DNA from: Chamaecyparis obtusa
Lineage: Eukaryota; Streptophyta; Pinopsida; Cupressales; Cupressaceae
NCBI GenBank assembly: GCA_027943335.1
Contig: BSBK01002159.1
Span: 667,501-731,500 of the forward strand
Direction: 5' to 3'
Length of the DNA stretch: 64,000 nt
Below are positions 25,615 to 35,542 of this stretch, piece by piece. A program made the position numbers and the translations under genes. Under the pieces are notes generated by a model. That model made no database searches, was not told the DNA's origin, and saw only the letters and a list, made by a program, of their open reading frames with translations. How positions within the stretch are numbered: position 1 is the stretch's first letter; each line of letters begins with the position of its first letter.

Positions 25615-25854
25615 AAAGTTCGTTGAAGGATAAATGTTAGGTGATGAATTATTGATGACTATTTAATCATACCATATTGATTTACATTTATGGTTATTTT
25701 TATTTAATGAATGTTGTGAGGATGTGATAGATTTGATATGCTTATATGATTATTTAGGAAATGGAGAGTTGATTTGATTATGATACAATGAGATTCCTAA
25801 TGTGAATTGAAAGTTAATTACTTAAGTGGATTTTTGGGTGCTCTGATACCAGAA
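25615..25854 (-). mobile_element. Leader of a short minus-strand LTR element with an iMet primer site
   Basis: The minus strand reads TGGTATCAGAGC at 25840-25851, the standard primer site for initiator tRNA-Met, 3 bp from the terminal repeat at 25855. About 225 bp of leader follow before the Tat element interrupts. Once the Tat element is removed, only about 830 bp lies between the split copia-like LTR halves, so this may be a miniature (TRIM-like) or badly deleted element. Confidence 0.55.
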
Positions 25855-25974
25855 TGTCATGCCCATAATTTAACAGATAAAACACACCAATTTTATTTTT
25901 TTGAGTACATTAATTAGTAATTTAACCTATAAAAAAATTAGTGTGTTTTTGCCTAGTTAATTTTGGGCATGACA
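25855..25974 (-). repeat. 120-bp palindromic LTR-like repeat (TGTCATGCCC...GGGCATGACA)
   Basis: The arms (about 45 nt each) are near-perfect inverted copies: TGTCATGCCCA, an AATT-TAAC block, AAACACAC and AATTTTAT, then the reverse set on the right. It starts TG and ends CA and lies beside an iMet primer site, as an LTR would, but its own two halves also fold on each other. A related right arm (TTGGGCATTACA) ends at 50443. It could be a very short LTR, an LTR collapsed by deletion, or a foldback MITE. Confidence 0.6.
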
Positions 25975-26103
25975 ATTATCTTGTGTATGTTTACTTTGAA
26001 TGGATATTTTCTTTAAGTTTTATATTTGTTAAGTGGTGAAATAAATCATATAAGTTTTGTAATATTGATTCACCCCCCTTCTCAATATTACCAAATCCTA
26101 ATA
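25975..26103 (+). mobile_element. Right part of the split copia-like LTR
   Basis: It begins with the repeated ATTATCTTGTGT and carries TTGTAATATTGATTCACCCCCC, CTCAATATTACC and CCTAATA, matching the last 130 bp of the LTR at 4316-5375. A decayed primer site (GGTAACAAAGAATCGGG, about 26107-26123, compared with GGTATCAGAGCCGGG) follows. It is therefore a 5' LTR. Confidence 0.65.
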
Positions 26104-27415
26104 ATGGGTAACAAAGAATCGGGCCCTTGGAAGGAAAGATTAATAGCTTAAGGGAGATCCACATGTATTATAGAACCTTAAAGAAGAATTGTGACATTGA
26201 ATTGGATGACCTTGATGAGGCTATTGTAGAAAATAAATATCTAAAGTACAAATTGAAAAAGGTGGGTGATTTTATTAGAAAACTCAAATAATAGTTAAGA
26301 CATGCAAGAAACCAAAGAGAAGAACTACTCAAGGAGCAATCAGAATCAAAACAAATTTAGAAACTCAAAAGGGAGAATGAATAAATCAAGGATGAACATT
26401 AAATTTCAAAATTAGAACTGATGATAGAACTTGATGAAGAAAAATATGAAAACAATAAATTAAAGGATAATTGGCATTTAGCATAAACAAAGGCAACAAG
26501 ATTGAAACTACAACTAGAAGAAATGACTACGAAGTATGAGAAGGTTGAAAAATACAACATCTTGGTGATATTAGAGCTTGAAGAAACAAAGGAACCTATC
26601 AAAAAGCTTCATAAGAACAAATTGAAGATTGATGAACACATGGAAATGCAGAAACTAGTTGGAGACCTGACTGGAGTTAGATTTGTTGAAGACACATTTC
26701 CTAAGAAATTTCATGCAATCATCAACGTGGATTCAACAAAGAAAGATGAAGCTAAAAAATCTAGGATAGAGTAGAGAAAATCCTCATAAGTCAAAGGCTA
26801 GGTGTGCAATTTAGAATGTCACTTGAAATTTTTTTGTGAAGGTACAAGAAGTAATAAACCCTTTTTTGGTTATTGATTTAATTGCTTCAATTATTGTCAT
26901 AAAGAAAAGGAATGTAGAATGTCTGATATGAGATGTAGAAGACCTAGTTATTCCAATTTGAAGAAGAATGTTGAGAAAGAAAGTCAGACCAGTAAGCTAG
27001 ATGAGATTGTGAAAGAAAGTGATGAGAAGGAAAACCAACCTAATGCAAGAAAACAAGAGGATATTAAGAAAGATAAAAATAAACCTAATAACAAACCTAA
27101 AAAAGTTATGTATTACATGTGTAGTAACTTTGGACACATCACCAAATATTGCAAGTTGTAGATTGATTATAGTCAACTCAGACATAAGAAGAAGGTTACA
27201 TGATTTATGTGCAATATTGATGGACATATTGAAAGGTATTTTAGGTTTAATGGACCAGTGAAAATGATACCTAGACCATTGGAAATGAAAAAGGAACTTA
27301 GCGAAGATGCAAAGATACTTGTAGAGATGAAGGAAGAATACAAAGAAAAGTGGGTTAAGAGTATTGAAGAAAAGGATAGCAGTGATGAGATCAACAAAAG
27401 AGCTATGAGAAATTA
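26104..27415 (+). pseudogene. Coiled-coil protein with decayed CCHC zinc knuckles (gag-like)
   Basis: Reading from just after the primer site, the frame gives a long Lys/Glu coiled coil (26104-26770, for example KLQLEEMTTKYEKVEKYN). Three knuckle-like motifs follow, all imperfect: FNCFNYCHKEKEC (about 26885), MCSNFGHITKYC (about 27118) and MCNIDGHIERYF (about 27207). A Lys/Glu-rich tail ends at a stop at 27414-27416. Stops and shifts break it. CCHC knuckles plus the position after a 5' LTR suggest a nucleic-acid-binding Gag-like protein of a non-autonomous element. No known Gag family is recognised. Confidence 0.5.
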
Positions 27416-27420
27416 GGAAG

Positions 27421-27921
27421 GCCCAGTAGACCCTACTGGATCTTTCCATGGGTTGGAGACATCTTGATAATCATGAAGGTCCTTGTAGGCCTTAGGGGGA
27501 GCATTTCTAAAATGACACCAAAATCCATTTTTTCCCCTGAATTAGTGTTTGGAGCTATGCGATCTTAGATATATATATATGTATTTGGAAATTTTATGAA
27601 TTCATTAGTCATCAGATGGATCTACATTTTTAGATCTATGATAGAAAAAGATTTGCAAATTTCCTCGATTGAAATAGATTTATGTTTTTTCTAGGTCTCT
27701 GTGCAATGCATTGTATAAGATGTTATACTTGAGTGTATTTTTCACCATTGCAATTAGAGATAAACTGTGAGTGGATTCTAGGAGATAAATAAGTGAAAGG
27801 AGTAAAGTTTTTTGAGAAAAGATCTTTGGAAATTTAGAAGATGAACCCTAGTTCTATAATGTTGCAGTGAAGGTATTCATGAAACCGTAGATTAAGATCA
27901 TGCAGTTTAATCTCTAGAATA
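27421..27921. other. Spacer between two element reading frames
   Basis: AT-rich sequence with a short ATATATATATAT run near 27570. No gene is seen. Confidence 0.45.
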
Positions 27922-28434
27922 TTGTTAAGCATGGAAGCACCCAAGGTGTTTGATATTAAGGACATAACAAGGTATCAGTTCAAAAGGAACCCTTATAAGT
28001 CAACTGAGGATGATCTTGAAGGAGTGTTCTCACATACGCCACCTATTTTACTTCACTCAGAAGATATTAGGGCATACATACATTGTAGGTATGAGGATTT
28101 TAGTTCATTAGAAATAATGGAGTTGGTAGAAATGTATGATGAGGATGAACAATTAAAGCCTGAATATATATTTTTGGATGACATAGGGATCATAATTTTT
28201 TCACAATTCTACAAGTTTGATGAAATTGAATGGATGAAGATTGTACTGAGCCACTTCCATGAAAAATTATTTTGGCTTGGAGGTAATCCTATCAAAATAA
28301 ATAGTGAAATCATTTATGATATAACTAGATTGGCTAATGAGGGAAAGCTACTTGTCACTGTGGAGAAAACCGAGAAGAAGGTGATTATCCTAACAGGTTG
28401 TACTATAAAAAAAAGAGACATGAATATCAAATAG
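27922..28434 (+). CDS. Unknown acidic protein of the host retroelement, 5' part
   Basis: A 170-codon frame without stops; the natural ATG is probably at 27931 (MEAPKVFDIKDITRY). It is acidic with hydrophobic stretches such as IIIFSQFYKFDEIEWMKIV and no enzymatic motif. Shortly after its end a copia element is inserted (28460-33672). The sequence on the far side (33673 onward) still encodes recognisable protein-like pieces (DMA-stop-YMVKENEKYNLC), so the original gene was longer and was split. Family and function are unknown. It belongs to the element headed by the split LTR and is probably a non-autonomous retroelement protein. Confidence 0.45.
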   Translation: MLSMEAPKVFDIKDITRYQFKRNPYKSTEDDLEGVFSHTPPILLHSEDIRAYIHCRYEDFSSLEIMELVEMYDEDEQLKPEYIFLDDIGIIIFSQFYKFDEIEWMKIVLSHFHEKLFWLGGNPIKINSEIIYDITRLANEGKLLVTVEKTEKKVIILTGCTIKKRDMNIK

Positions 28435-28459
28435 ATTCAATAGAGGGACATGAGATTCA

Positions 28460-29654
28460 TGTTAGGAATGAATTCTTGATGATTGACAGTCATTCTGTAG
28501 TAGTGGTTGTTGCATTCATGACTATGATTGTCATTGATGTCAACATAGTGATATTCTGGAGCTTAGTGGAGTAGCAGGCATAGTTTTGTTTTGCGCACAT
28601 GGTATATTACATTTGGGATTATGCGCAGTTGATGGTATGTTCTTTGGTGTGCTATTGACCTATGGTTAAAAGCACAAAAATAAATTCATTCATTCATAAA
28701 AGTTATAAGTATTTTGGTGGAAGCAGTATTCTGGCAGTGTTTCTAAGTAGCGGTTTTTGGTAATCGAAGGATATCTCCTAATCAGGATGGAATATGATTA
28801 TGCATAGTTAAAGAAAATTTTTTGACACTTTTGTAGTGATGTGGCTCACTGTGCAAACTTTGAGGTGACATGAGTGAATAGTTATTACATTTGGAAGCCG
28901 ACAATTTTGGTGTAGCATGTTGGAATTATTATTTTGTATTTGCATGCCGACTCATTTGTAATTATTTGAGTGTGGTATAAAGGAAGGAATGTTTTATTTG
29001 TTATGACATGGGATTATGAGATTGTAATAGTTTTGATATGAAATTTTTGATGCAAATTTATGCATGAAGTGAAGAAGAGAGCTAATTCAGTTGTGAAGGA
29101 AGACTTGCGAAGTTCAGAGATCTGGATTTGTGATCTTGTGTAACAGAGAGTGTGGTCTTGGCACAGTATGAAAGAGGTAACTTATTTCATATTATTCTAT
29201 TGAATAATCCTAAGATCTATTGGACAGTGAGTTAAGAGATCTTGCCTTGAAGCTGATTGGGCAGTGGGTCCTTCAGTCTTCCATAACTCTTAACCAGGTT
29301 AGAATCTTTTAATAGGGATTCAAAATCTCCTAACAAGGATTCATATGTACTAAATGTATTTCATAAGACTCCTAACAAGGTCCATCCTCTCACAAGGAAC
29401 TTTCATATTAGTGCATCATTTTGTTGGCATCATTCCCACCAGGGTTTACTCTCTAATCAAGAGGTTCCCTAGTCAACATATCTTGTGTTATTGTGTCATT
29501 GTGTATGATTATCTTTCTAACATTGGTTACTGCATTGATTATATGGTTTAACACTACTATAGTTGGTATTAAATTTGATAGGTGTTTTAACTATCAGATA
29601 ACTGATTCACCCCCCCCCTCTCTCAGTTATCTTGGAGATCTTTACTTTCTAACA
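28460..29654 (+). repeat. 5' LTR of the RT-deleted copia element
   Basis: 1,195 bp, TGTTAGGAATG to CTAACA. It contains repeated CTCCTAACAAGG-type motifs (29285-29470) and a C-run at 29612-29618 followed by CTCTCTCAGTTATC near the 3' end. Confidence 0.9.
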
Positions 29655-29656
29655 AT

Positions 29657-29668
29657 TGGTATCAGAGC
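29657..29668 (+). promoter_or_regulatory. Primer-binding site (initiator tRNA-Met)
   Basis: An exact TGGTATCAGAGC, two bases after the LTR end at 29654. Confidence 0.9.
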
Positions 29669-29710
29669 GACAGGTCCTTGAAAGAGAAGTTTAACAACTT
29701 AAGGAGATCT

Positions 29711-31762
29711 ATGGAGAATTCCAGGAAAGAAAGCCCTAAGTTTGATGGAGTAAATTTTGACAGCTGGAAATAAAAGATGAAGACACATCTATTGTGTTTA
29801 GGACCAGGTTATTGGTTGATTACAAAGAATAACAGAACTATCATTGAGGAAGATAGACTTGAGACTTTTTCTAATGATGAAAGAGACACCTTTATGTGTA
29901 ACATACTTGCAAGAGAAGCACTTTTATTAGCACTTCTGGAGAATGAATACAGTCAGGTAAAAATTTTAACTAGATCTTATGATATTTGGAAAGCTTTACA
30001 TTATACTTTTTAAGGTGATGAACATACAAAGAAAGTTAGGTTACCTAATTGGATTTGTGCATTTGAAGACATAAGAATGATGGAAGATGAATCTGTTAGA
30101 AGCTATATTGGTAGGATGTCATAAATTATTGTAGGAATAAATTCTTGTGGAGGTGAAAAATTAGAGAATGAAGTGATATGGAAAATTCTGAGAACATTGA
30201 CACCGGTATTGAGACAGACTACACAAATGATTGAACAAGTGATACCTTGTACAATGAACTTTTCAAGAGAGACTCTTCTTGGAAGATTGGAAGCAGTAAA
30301 GATGAATTTGAGATTATCAGGAGAACTACCAAGAATGGAGACAACATTCAGTGCTCTTAGCATTAGACCTACTTTGTCAAGAAGTACAAGTGTGAGTGGA
30401 GATTATGCGAGTAGTAGTAGATCCAAATCTGAAGAAGAAAAGAAGATTGAAGAAGGTATTGCCTTGCTTGTGAAAAGAGAACTAGATGGTAAGAAAATAT
30501 TTAAATGTTGGACTTGTCAAGAATATGGTCATTTTGCATCTAAGTGTCCTAAGAGAGTTAAGAAGTATAGAAACAATTTTAAGTATAGAAGACTTAAAGA
30601 ATGTCATTATGCAAATGATGAAGAAATTGAAGTAGAAACTGAAAGACATTTGAGTGACAGTGATAATGATAACTTTGATGACATAGGATTTGTAGCTATT
30701 AAAGAAGAAAATTTTGAATCTGATATTAAAGAAGAAAAAGCCTTAGTTTCCCAAGTTGAAAAGAAAGTTGATTAGATAATAGACAGTGGTTGTTCACATC
30801 ATATGACTGGTGATAAAGAAAAGTTCATAAAGTTTAGCAATCATGATGGAGGAGTTGTTAGAGTTGGTAACAATGAACCTTGTTTGATTAAACTTATAGG
30901 ATCTATTACTCTTGATGGAAAGACTAATACTGATGATGTTTACTTTGTTGATGAATTGAAACATAATCTATTGAGTGTTGGACAGTTAGTTGATAAGGGA
31001 TATCGAGTTTTGTTTGCTGAGAAAACTTGTGTGATTAAGGATAAAGATGGAAAGTTGATTGGAACAGGATCTAGAACCATAGGTAATGTATTTTAGTTGA
31101 AGCCTATTGAGATGACATGCTTGATGAATAAGATTGATGATAGTTGGTTATGGCATAGAAGGTTTTGTCATATAAAATTTGAGAATATTGTGAAAGTGAG
31201 TTCTACACTTGAAGTAAGAGACTTACCTAAGATTATGAAGCCTACTAACATGATTTGCAAGGAATGTGTGATGGCAAAGTAGAAAAGGAGTTCATTTCCT
31301 AGCAAGAAGTTCACATCTACAGAGAAGTTGGATATTGTTCATACAGACTTGATCTGTCCTACTAGGACTAGAGGATTCTATGGAGAAATGTATTTTATGA
31401 TTCTTGTTGATGATTTTACAAGAATGATGTCGATTGCATTTCTGAAAGAAAAATTTGAAGCATTTGATAAGTTTAAGGTAATTAAGAGTAAAGTTGAGAA
31501 TGAATCAAGAATGAGGATTAAATGTTTAAGATCTGATAGAGGAGGAGAATTTACTTCTAAAGAGTTTAACACTTTTTGTGAAGTGAATGGTATTAAGAGA
31601 CATTTTTCAGCCCCTAGAACACCTAAACAAAATGGTATTGCAGAAAGAAGAAATAGATCAGTGACTGAAGTAGCAAGAGCTATGTTGTTTGAGAGTGATT
31701 TGGAAAAAACATTTTGGAGAGAAGAAGTGAATACAGCAGTGTATACAATGAACAAAGTATAG
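29711..31762 (+). pseudogene. Copia Gag-protease-integrase polyprotein, stop-riddled
   Basis: One frame from the ATG at 29711. The Gag N-terminus is KFDGVNFDSWK, followed by the zinc knuckle CWTCQEYGHFASKC (about 30509-30550), the protease site IIDSGCSHHMTGD (about 30776-30814), the preintegrase segment SWLWHRRFCHIKF, and the integrase core with D in DIVHTD, D in LRSDRGGEF, then FSAPRTPKQNGIAERRN. Stops lie at 29771, 30011, 30122, 30773, 31094 and 31280, with no frameshift. At 30773 the related element at 52464 has TGG, so Trp became TAG. The frame ends at the deletion joint after AVYTMNKV. Confidence 0.88.
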
Positions 31763-32106
31763 CAGAAGCAGAGTATGTAGCAATAGCAAACAATTGTAAC
31801 CAGATAATTTGGATGAAGCAGATGTTGAAGGATATTGGAATTAAGTTTGATGAGCCTATTGTCATACATTGTGACAATACCAATACAGTTAGTATGTCTA
31901 AGAATCCTATATTACATTCTAAGACTAAGCATATAGAGATCAAGTATCATGTTGTAAGAGAGAAAGTTGTAGATAAAGAAGTCAGATTGGAGTACATTAG
32001 CACAAAGGAGCAGATAGCAGACATATTTACAAAGCCCTTACCGAAGGATACATTTGAGTATCTAAGAGGTATGCTTGGGGTTATGCCCCAACCTACTCTT
32101 GAGTAA
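31752..32106 (+). pseudogene. Copia RNase H C-terminal part, fused to integrase by deletion
   Basis: It begins at the joint with SIAEAEYVAIANNCNQIIWM, then IHCDNTNTVSMSKNP and HIEIKYHVVREKV, and ends with ADIFTKPLPKDTFEYLRGMLG. These are the standard last motifs of copia RNase H. The frame differs from the upstream integrase frame. The whole RT and the front of RNase H (about 2 kb in intact copia elements, a general figure) are absent. The retained C-terminal frame is open to its stop at 32104-32106. Confidence 0.85.
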
Positions 32107-32490
32107 AGATGCAGATGGTTGCATCCGTCCAGTGGTTTACGCACTTATCTTTTTCTTGAATGGATGTTGGTACTTCCTCTATGGGGGAGTATGTGTATCT
32201 GAGCTGAGTCATGAGGACTCTTCTAAATGTATTTTCTGAAACAGTGTCTTTTGACATTGAGCTATTGTTTGACATGGTGATGAAATTTTTGTCATTGATG
32301 TCAATGGGGGAGAGAATCATGAAAAACATTGAAAAGCATTGAGGAACTACTTTTTTTGGAAAGATTGAATAGGAAAACGAAGCAAGATTTGATTGATGAA
32401 GAGCAGCAGAGCAATTGAGCAGTAGTGATTGGATTTTTTGAACATTGGATGTTTTTCATCTATATTGCCATCAATGCCAATGGGGGAGAT
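32107..32490 (+). other. 3' untranslated region and polypurine tract of the copia element
   Basis: GGGGGAGAT at 32482-32490 directly precedes the 3' LTR. An earlier similar run (CAATGGGGGAGAG near 32305) shares the GTCAATGGGGGAGA context, suggesting a partial duplication of the tract region. Confidence 0.75.
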
Positions 32491-33672
32491 TCTTAGGAAT
32501 GAATGCTTGATGATTGGCAGTCATTCTATAGCAGTGGTTGTTGCATTCATGACTATGATTGTCATTGATGTCAACACAGTGATATTCTGGAGTTTAGCAA
32601 AGTAGTAGGCATAGTTTTGTTTTGCGCACATGGTATATTACATTTGGGATTATGTATAGTTGATGGTATGTTCTTTGGTGTGCTATTGGCCTATGGTTAA
32701 GAGCACAAAAAGAAATTCATTCATTCATAAAAGTTATAAGCATTTTGGTGGAAGCAGTATTTTGGTAGTGTTTCTAAGTAGCAGTTTTTTGTAATCGAAG
32801 GATATCTCCTAATCGGGATGGAATATGATTATGCGCAGTTAAAGGGAAGTTTGTGCAACTTGGTAGTGATGTGGTTAACTGCACAAACTTTGATGTGACA
32901 TGAGTGAAGAGTTATTACATTTGGAAGCTGACAGTTTTGGGTGTAGCATGTTGGAATTATTATTTTGTACTTGCATGCCGACTCATTTGTAATTATTTGG
33001 GTGTGGTATAAAGGAAGGAATGTTTTATTTGTTATGACATGGGATTATGAGATTGTAATAGTTGTGATGCAAATTTATTTATGAAGTGAAGAAGAGAGCT
33101 AATTTAGTTATGAAGGAAGACTTGCGAAGTTCAGAGATCTGGATTTGTGATCTTGTGTAACAGAGAGTGCGGTCTTGGCATAGTGTGAAGGAGGTAACTT
33201 ATTTCATATTATTCTATTGAATAATCCTAAGATCTGTTGGACAGTGATTTCAAAGATCTTTCCTTGAAGCTATTTGGGCAGTGGGTCCTTCAGTCTTCCA
33301 TAACTCTTAACTGGGTTAGAATCTTTTAACAGGGATTCAAAATCTCCTAAAAGGGATTCATATGTACTGAATGTATTTCATAAGACTCCTAACAGGGTCC
33401 ATCCTCTCAAAAGGAACTTTCATATTAGTGCATCATTTTGTGGGCATCATTCCCACTGAGGTTTACTCTCTGATCAAGAGGTTCCCTAGTCAACATATCT
33501 TGTGTTATTGTTTCATTGTGTATGATTATCTTTCTATGGTTGGTTACTGCATTGATTATATGGTTTAACACTACTGTAGTTGGTATTAAAGTTGATAAAT
33601 GGTTTAATTATCAAATAACTGATTCACCCCCCGGGCCCTTTCAATTATCTTGGGGATCTTTACTTTCTAACA
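32491..33672 (+). repeat. 3' LTR of the RT-deleted copia element
   Basis: 1,182 bp. It starts TCTTAGGAATG (the TG is mutated to TC) and ends CTAACA, followed by the ATTCA target duplication. It aligns with 28460-29654 throughout. Confidence 0.9.
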
Positions 33673-34472
33673 ATTCATCACCATGATTTTAGGCTACAAG
33701 GTTTATTATAGAAACATACCTAATTTTGTGTGTACTGGATTCATTGATATGGCCTAATATATGGTCAAAGAAAATGAAAAGTATAATCTTTGTGAGTGTT
33801 ACTATAACTATTAGTAATGTTGGAGATTGATTAACTTACGATGATAATGATGATGATGATGATGATGAAGACTAACTAAGATCAGAGGAACAAAATATAT
33901 TAGGATGATTAGATCAGTTATTATTTTTTTATTGATGTCAAGAAATTGATATCTGATTTATATAGTGTTGCCATATTATTTAGAGTATGATATAAGTTGA
34001 GTAAAGTTAAGGAGAAGAAGAAATGGAATGATGAGGAGATGAACAACTTAATTGGGTAGCTAATAAAGATCAGACAATGCTAAGGTTGTGTTGATATATT
34101 TTTTTTCTACCTAACATTTGATTATATCAAGCTATTAAAGTATGGTAATGAAGATGATTCAAGTCAGTAAGAAAAACAATTTTGGATACTGAGCGGAAAA
34201 GGTCATTCAGTAAAAGAAAAGGAAAGTTTTAGTAAAGTGAGAGGAAGTCAAGGAACCAAGTGGAAGGTTTCAGTCACCAATTGAAGTTAATTTAAATTCA
34301 GTAGGAGGATGCCAAGAAAGGAACACAAATTAAATACAAGGATGAGAACAACATTTAATGATTAGCTATGATGAGCTGGAAGATTCTAATGATGAGGAAA
34401 GTTAGTTAGAGAGATCTACGGATAGGAAAACTAAAGATGATGATCTACAACAAGATCTAATTGGAAAAAAGA
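33673..34472 (+). pseudogene. Continuation of the split unknown retroelement gene
   Basis: After removing the copia insertion this sequence directly follows 28459. Short coding-like pieces remain (GLL, FCVYWIH, YMVKENEKYNLC), separated by stops and shifts. A (GAT)n run at about 33840-33868 may be an acidic Asp-rich stretch. The 3' part is Lys/Glu-rich without motifs. A purine run (GGAAAAAAGAG) at the end precedes TGTGAGGACC at 34473. Confidence 0.35.
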
Positions 34473-35131
34473 GTGTGAGGACCTACCCTGACCCATCTTA
34501 GCTTAGATGACATTTTAACACATGGACTATCTTGATGATACACTATTTTGAGACATTGGATTTATTTTGATAGTGATTTCATATCATTGGACATTACATG
34601 ATTATGTGGATGATGATGTTAGATGTATCTTTATATGATTATGCTAGATTTATCCACATTTTATGATATAGAAAGATAATTGAATTTTGAATCTTGCATT
34701 GCGATTTACACTATCTTATGAAATAGGAATTGAGATGAATAGGATGTTGATTTTCTTATGAATTGAATTTGCAAATGATTTAGGGTTACTTGTGAAATTT
34801 GAAATTGAAATTATATATGATGCATATGGAAATAGATTACAAATATTTTTTATGTGTATGATGAAATTGTGAAATGCAATTTGTTAGTGTATACATGATT
34901 GAATGATAGCATAGATCTTGCTTTTCTTTATATATGAATGTATATGTGGTGTTTTCATGAGATACTAATAATTTCATCAAGTGTGCAGGGTTATGACCAT
35001 GTTTTAAATGTGGGAAAACAAGGATGGATCAATGTGAAAACTGTGAAAGGCCAAGGTTAACTCTATGAAGAAAATAACCTTGTTGTTATGTATTTTATTT
35101 TTTAAATGTGATGTATGAGGGTAAGAAAACT

Positions 35132-35132
<1 letters not shown>
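34473..35132 (+). repeat. Possible LTR start after a polypurine-like run
   Basis: TGTGAGGACCTACCC follows GGAAAAAAGAG, like the TGTGAGGCC after GGGGGGGAGGA near 12914. The remainder is AT-rich with no reading frame. I could not define the other end, so the LTR assignment is weak. Confidence 0.3.

Positions 35133-35542
<410 letters not shown>

Larger units (their letters stand above)
13190..25616 (-). mobile_element. Tat-type Ty3/gypsy LTR retrotransposon, 12.4 kb, inactive
   Basis: It has two LTRs of equal length (about 2,658 bp: 13190-15847 and 22957-25614), a primer site beside the right LTR, and one gag-pol reading frame on the minus strand (22765 to 16012). Domains in order are Gag, aspartic protease, an extra RNase H, reverse transcriptase, RNase H and integrase. 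The primer sequence TGGCGACTCTATTGGGGA and the additional RNase H point to the Tat/Ogre branch. The element ends can shift by about 3 bp. AGTTC is present at 13184-13188 and 25617-25621, consistent with a 5-bp duplication. Stops and shifts make it non-coding. No clear polypurine tract was found next to the left LTR. Confidence 0.88.
28460..33672 (+). mobile_element. Ty1/copia element with deleted reverse transcriptase, 5.2 kb
   Basis: LTRs at 28460-29654 and 32491-33672 flank a 2.8-kb interior. The target duplication ATTCA is perfect at 28455-28459 and 33673-33677. The primer site is TGGTATCAGAGC at 29657-29668, and the polypurine tract is at 32481-32490. Gag, protease and integrase share one frame from 29711. 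The integrase then runs directly into the last part of RNase H at about 31750, with reverse transcriptase missing. The LTRs differ by many transitions, so it is an old insertion. Confidence 0.93.

Noticed and set aside
26997..27449. Minus-strand 150-codon hydrophobic frame, env-like at first sight
   Set aside because: It is the antisense of a Lys/Glu-rich plus-strand gag-like frame, which gives Phe/Leu/Ser-rich shadows.
31378..31943. Minus-strand membrane-like frames
   Set aside because: Antisense shadows of copia integrase and RNase H.
32305..32316. GGGGGAGAG as the polypurine tract of the copia element
   Set aside because: It is about 180 bp before the LTR; the tract at 32481-32490 abuts the LTR and is the functional candidate.
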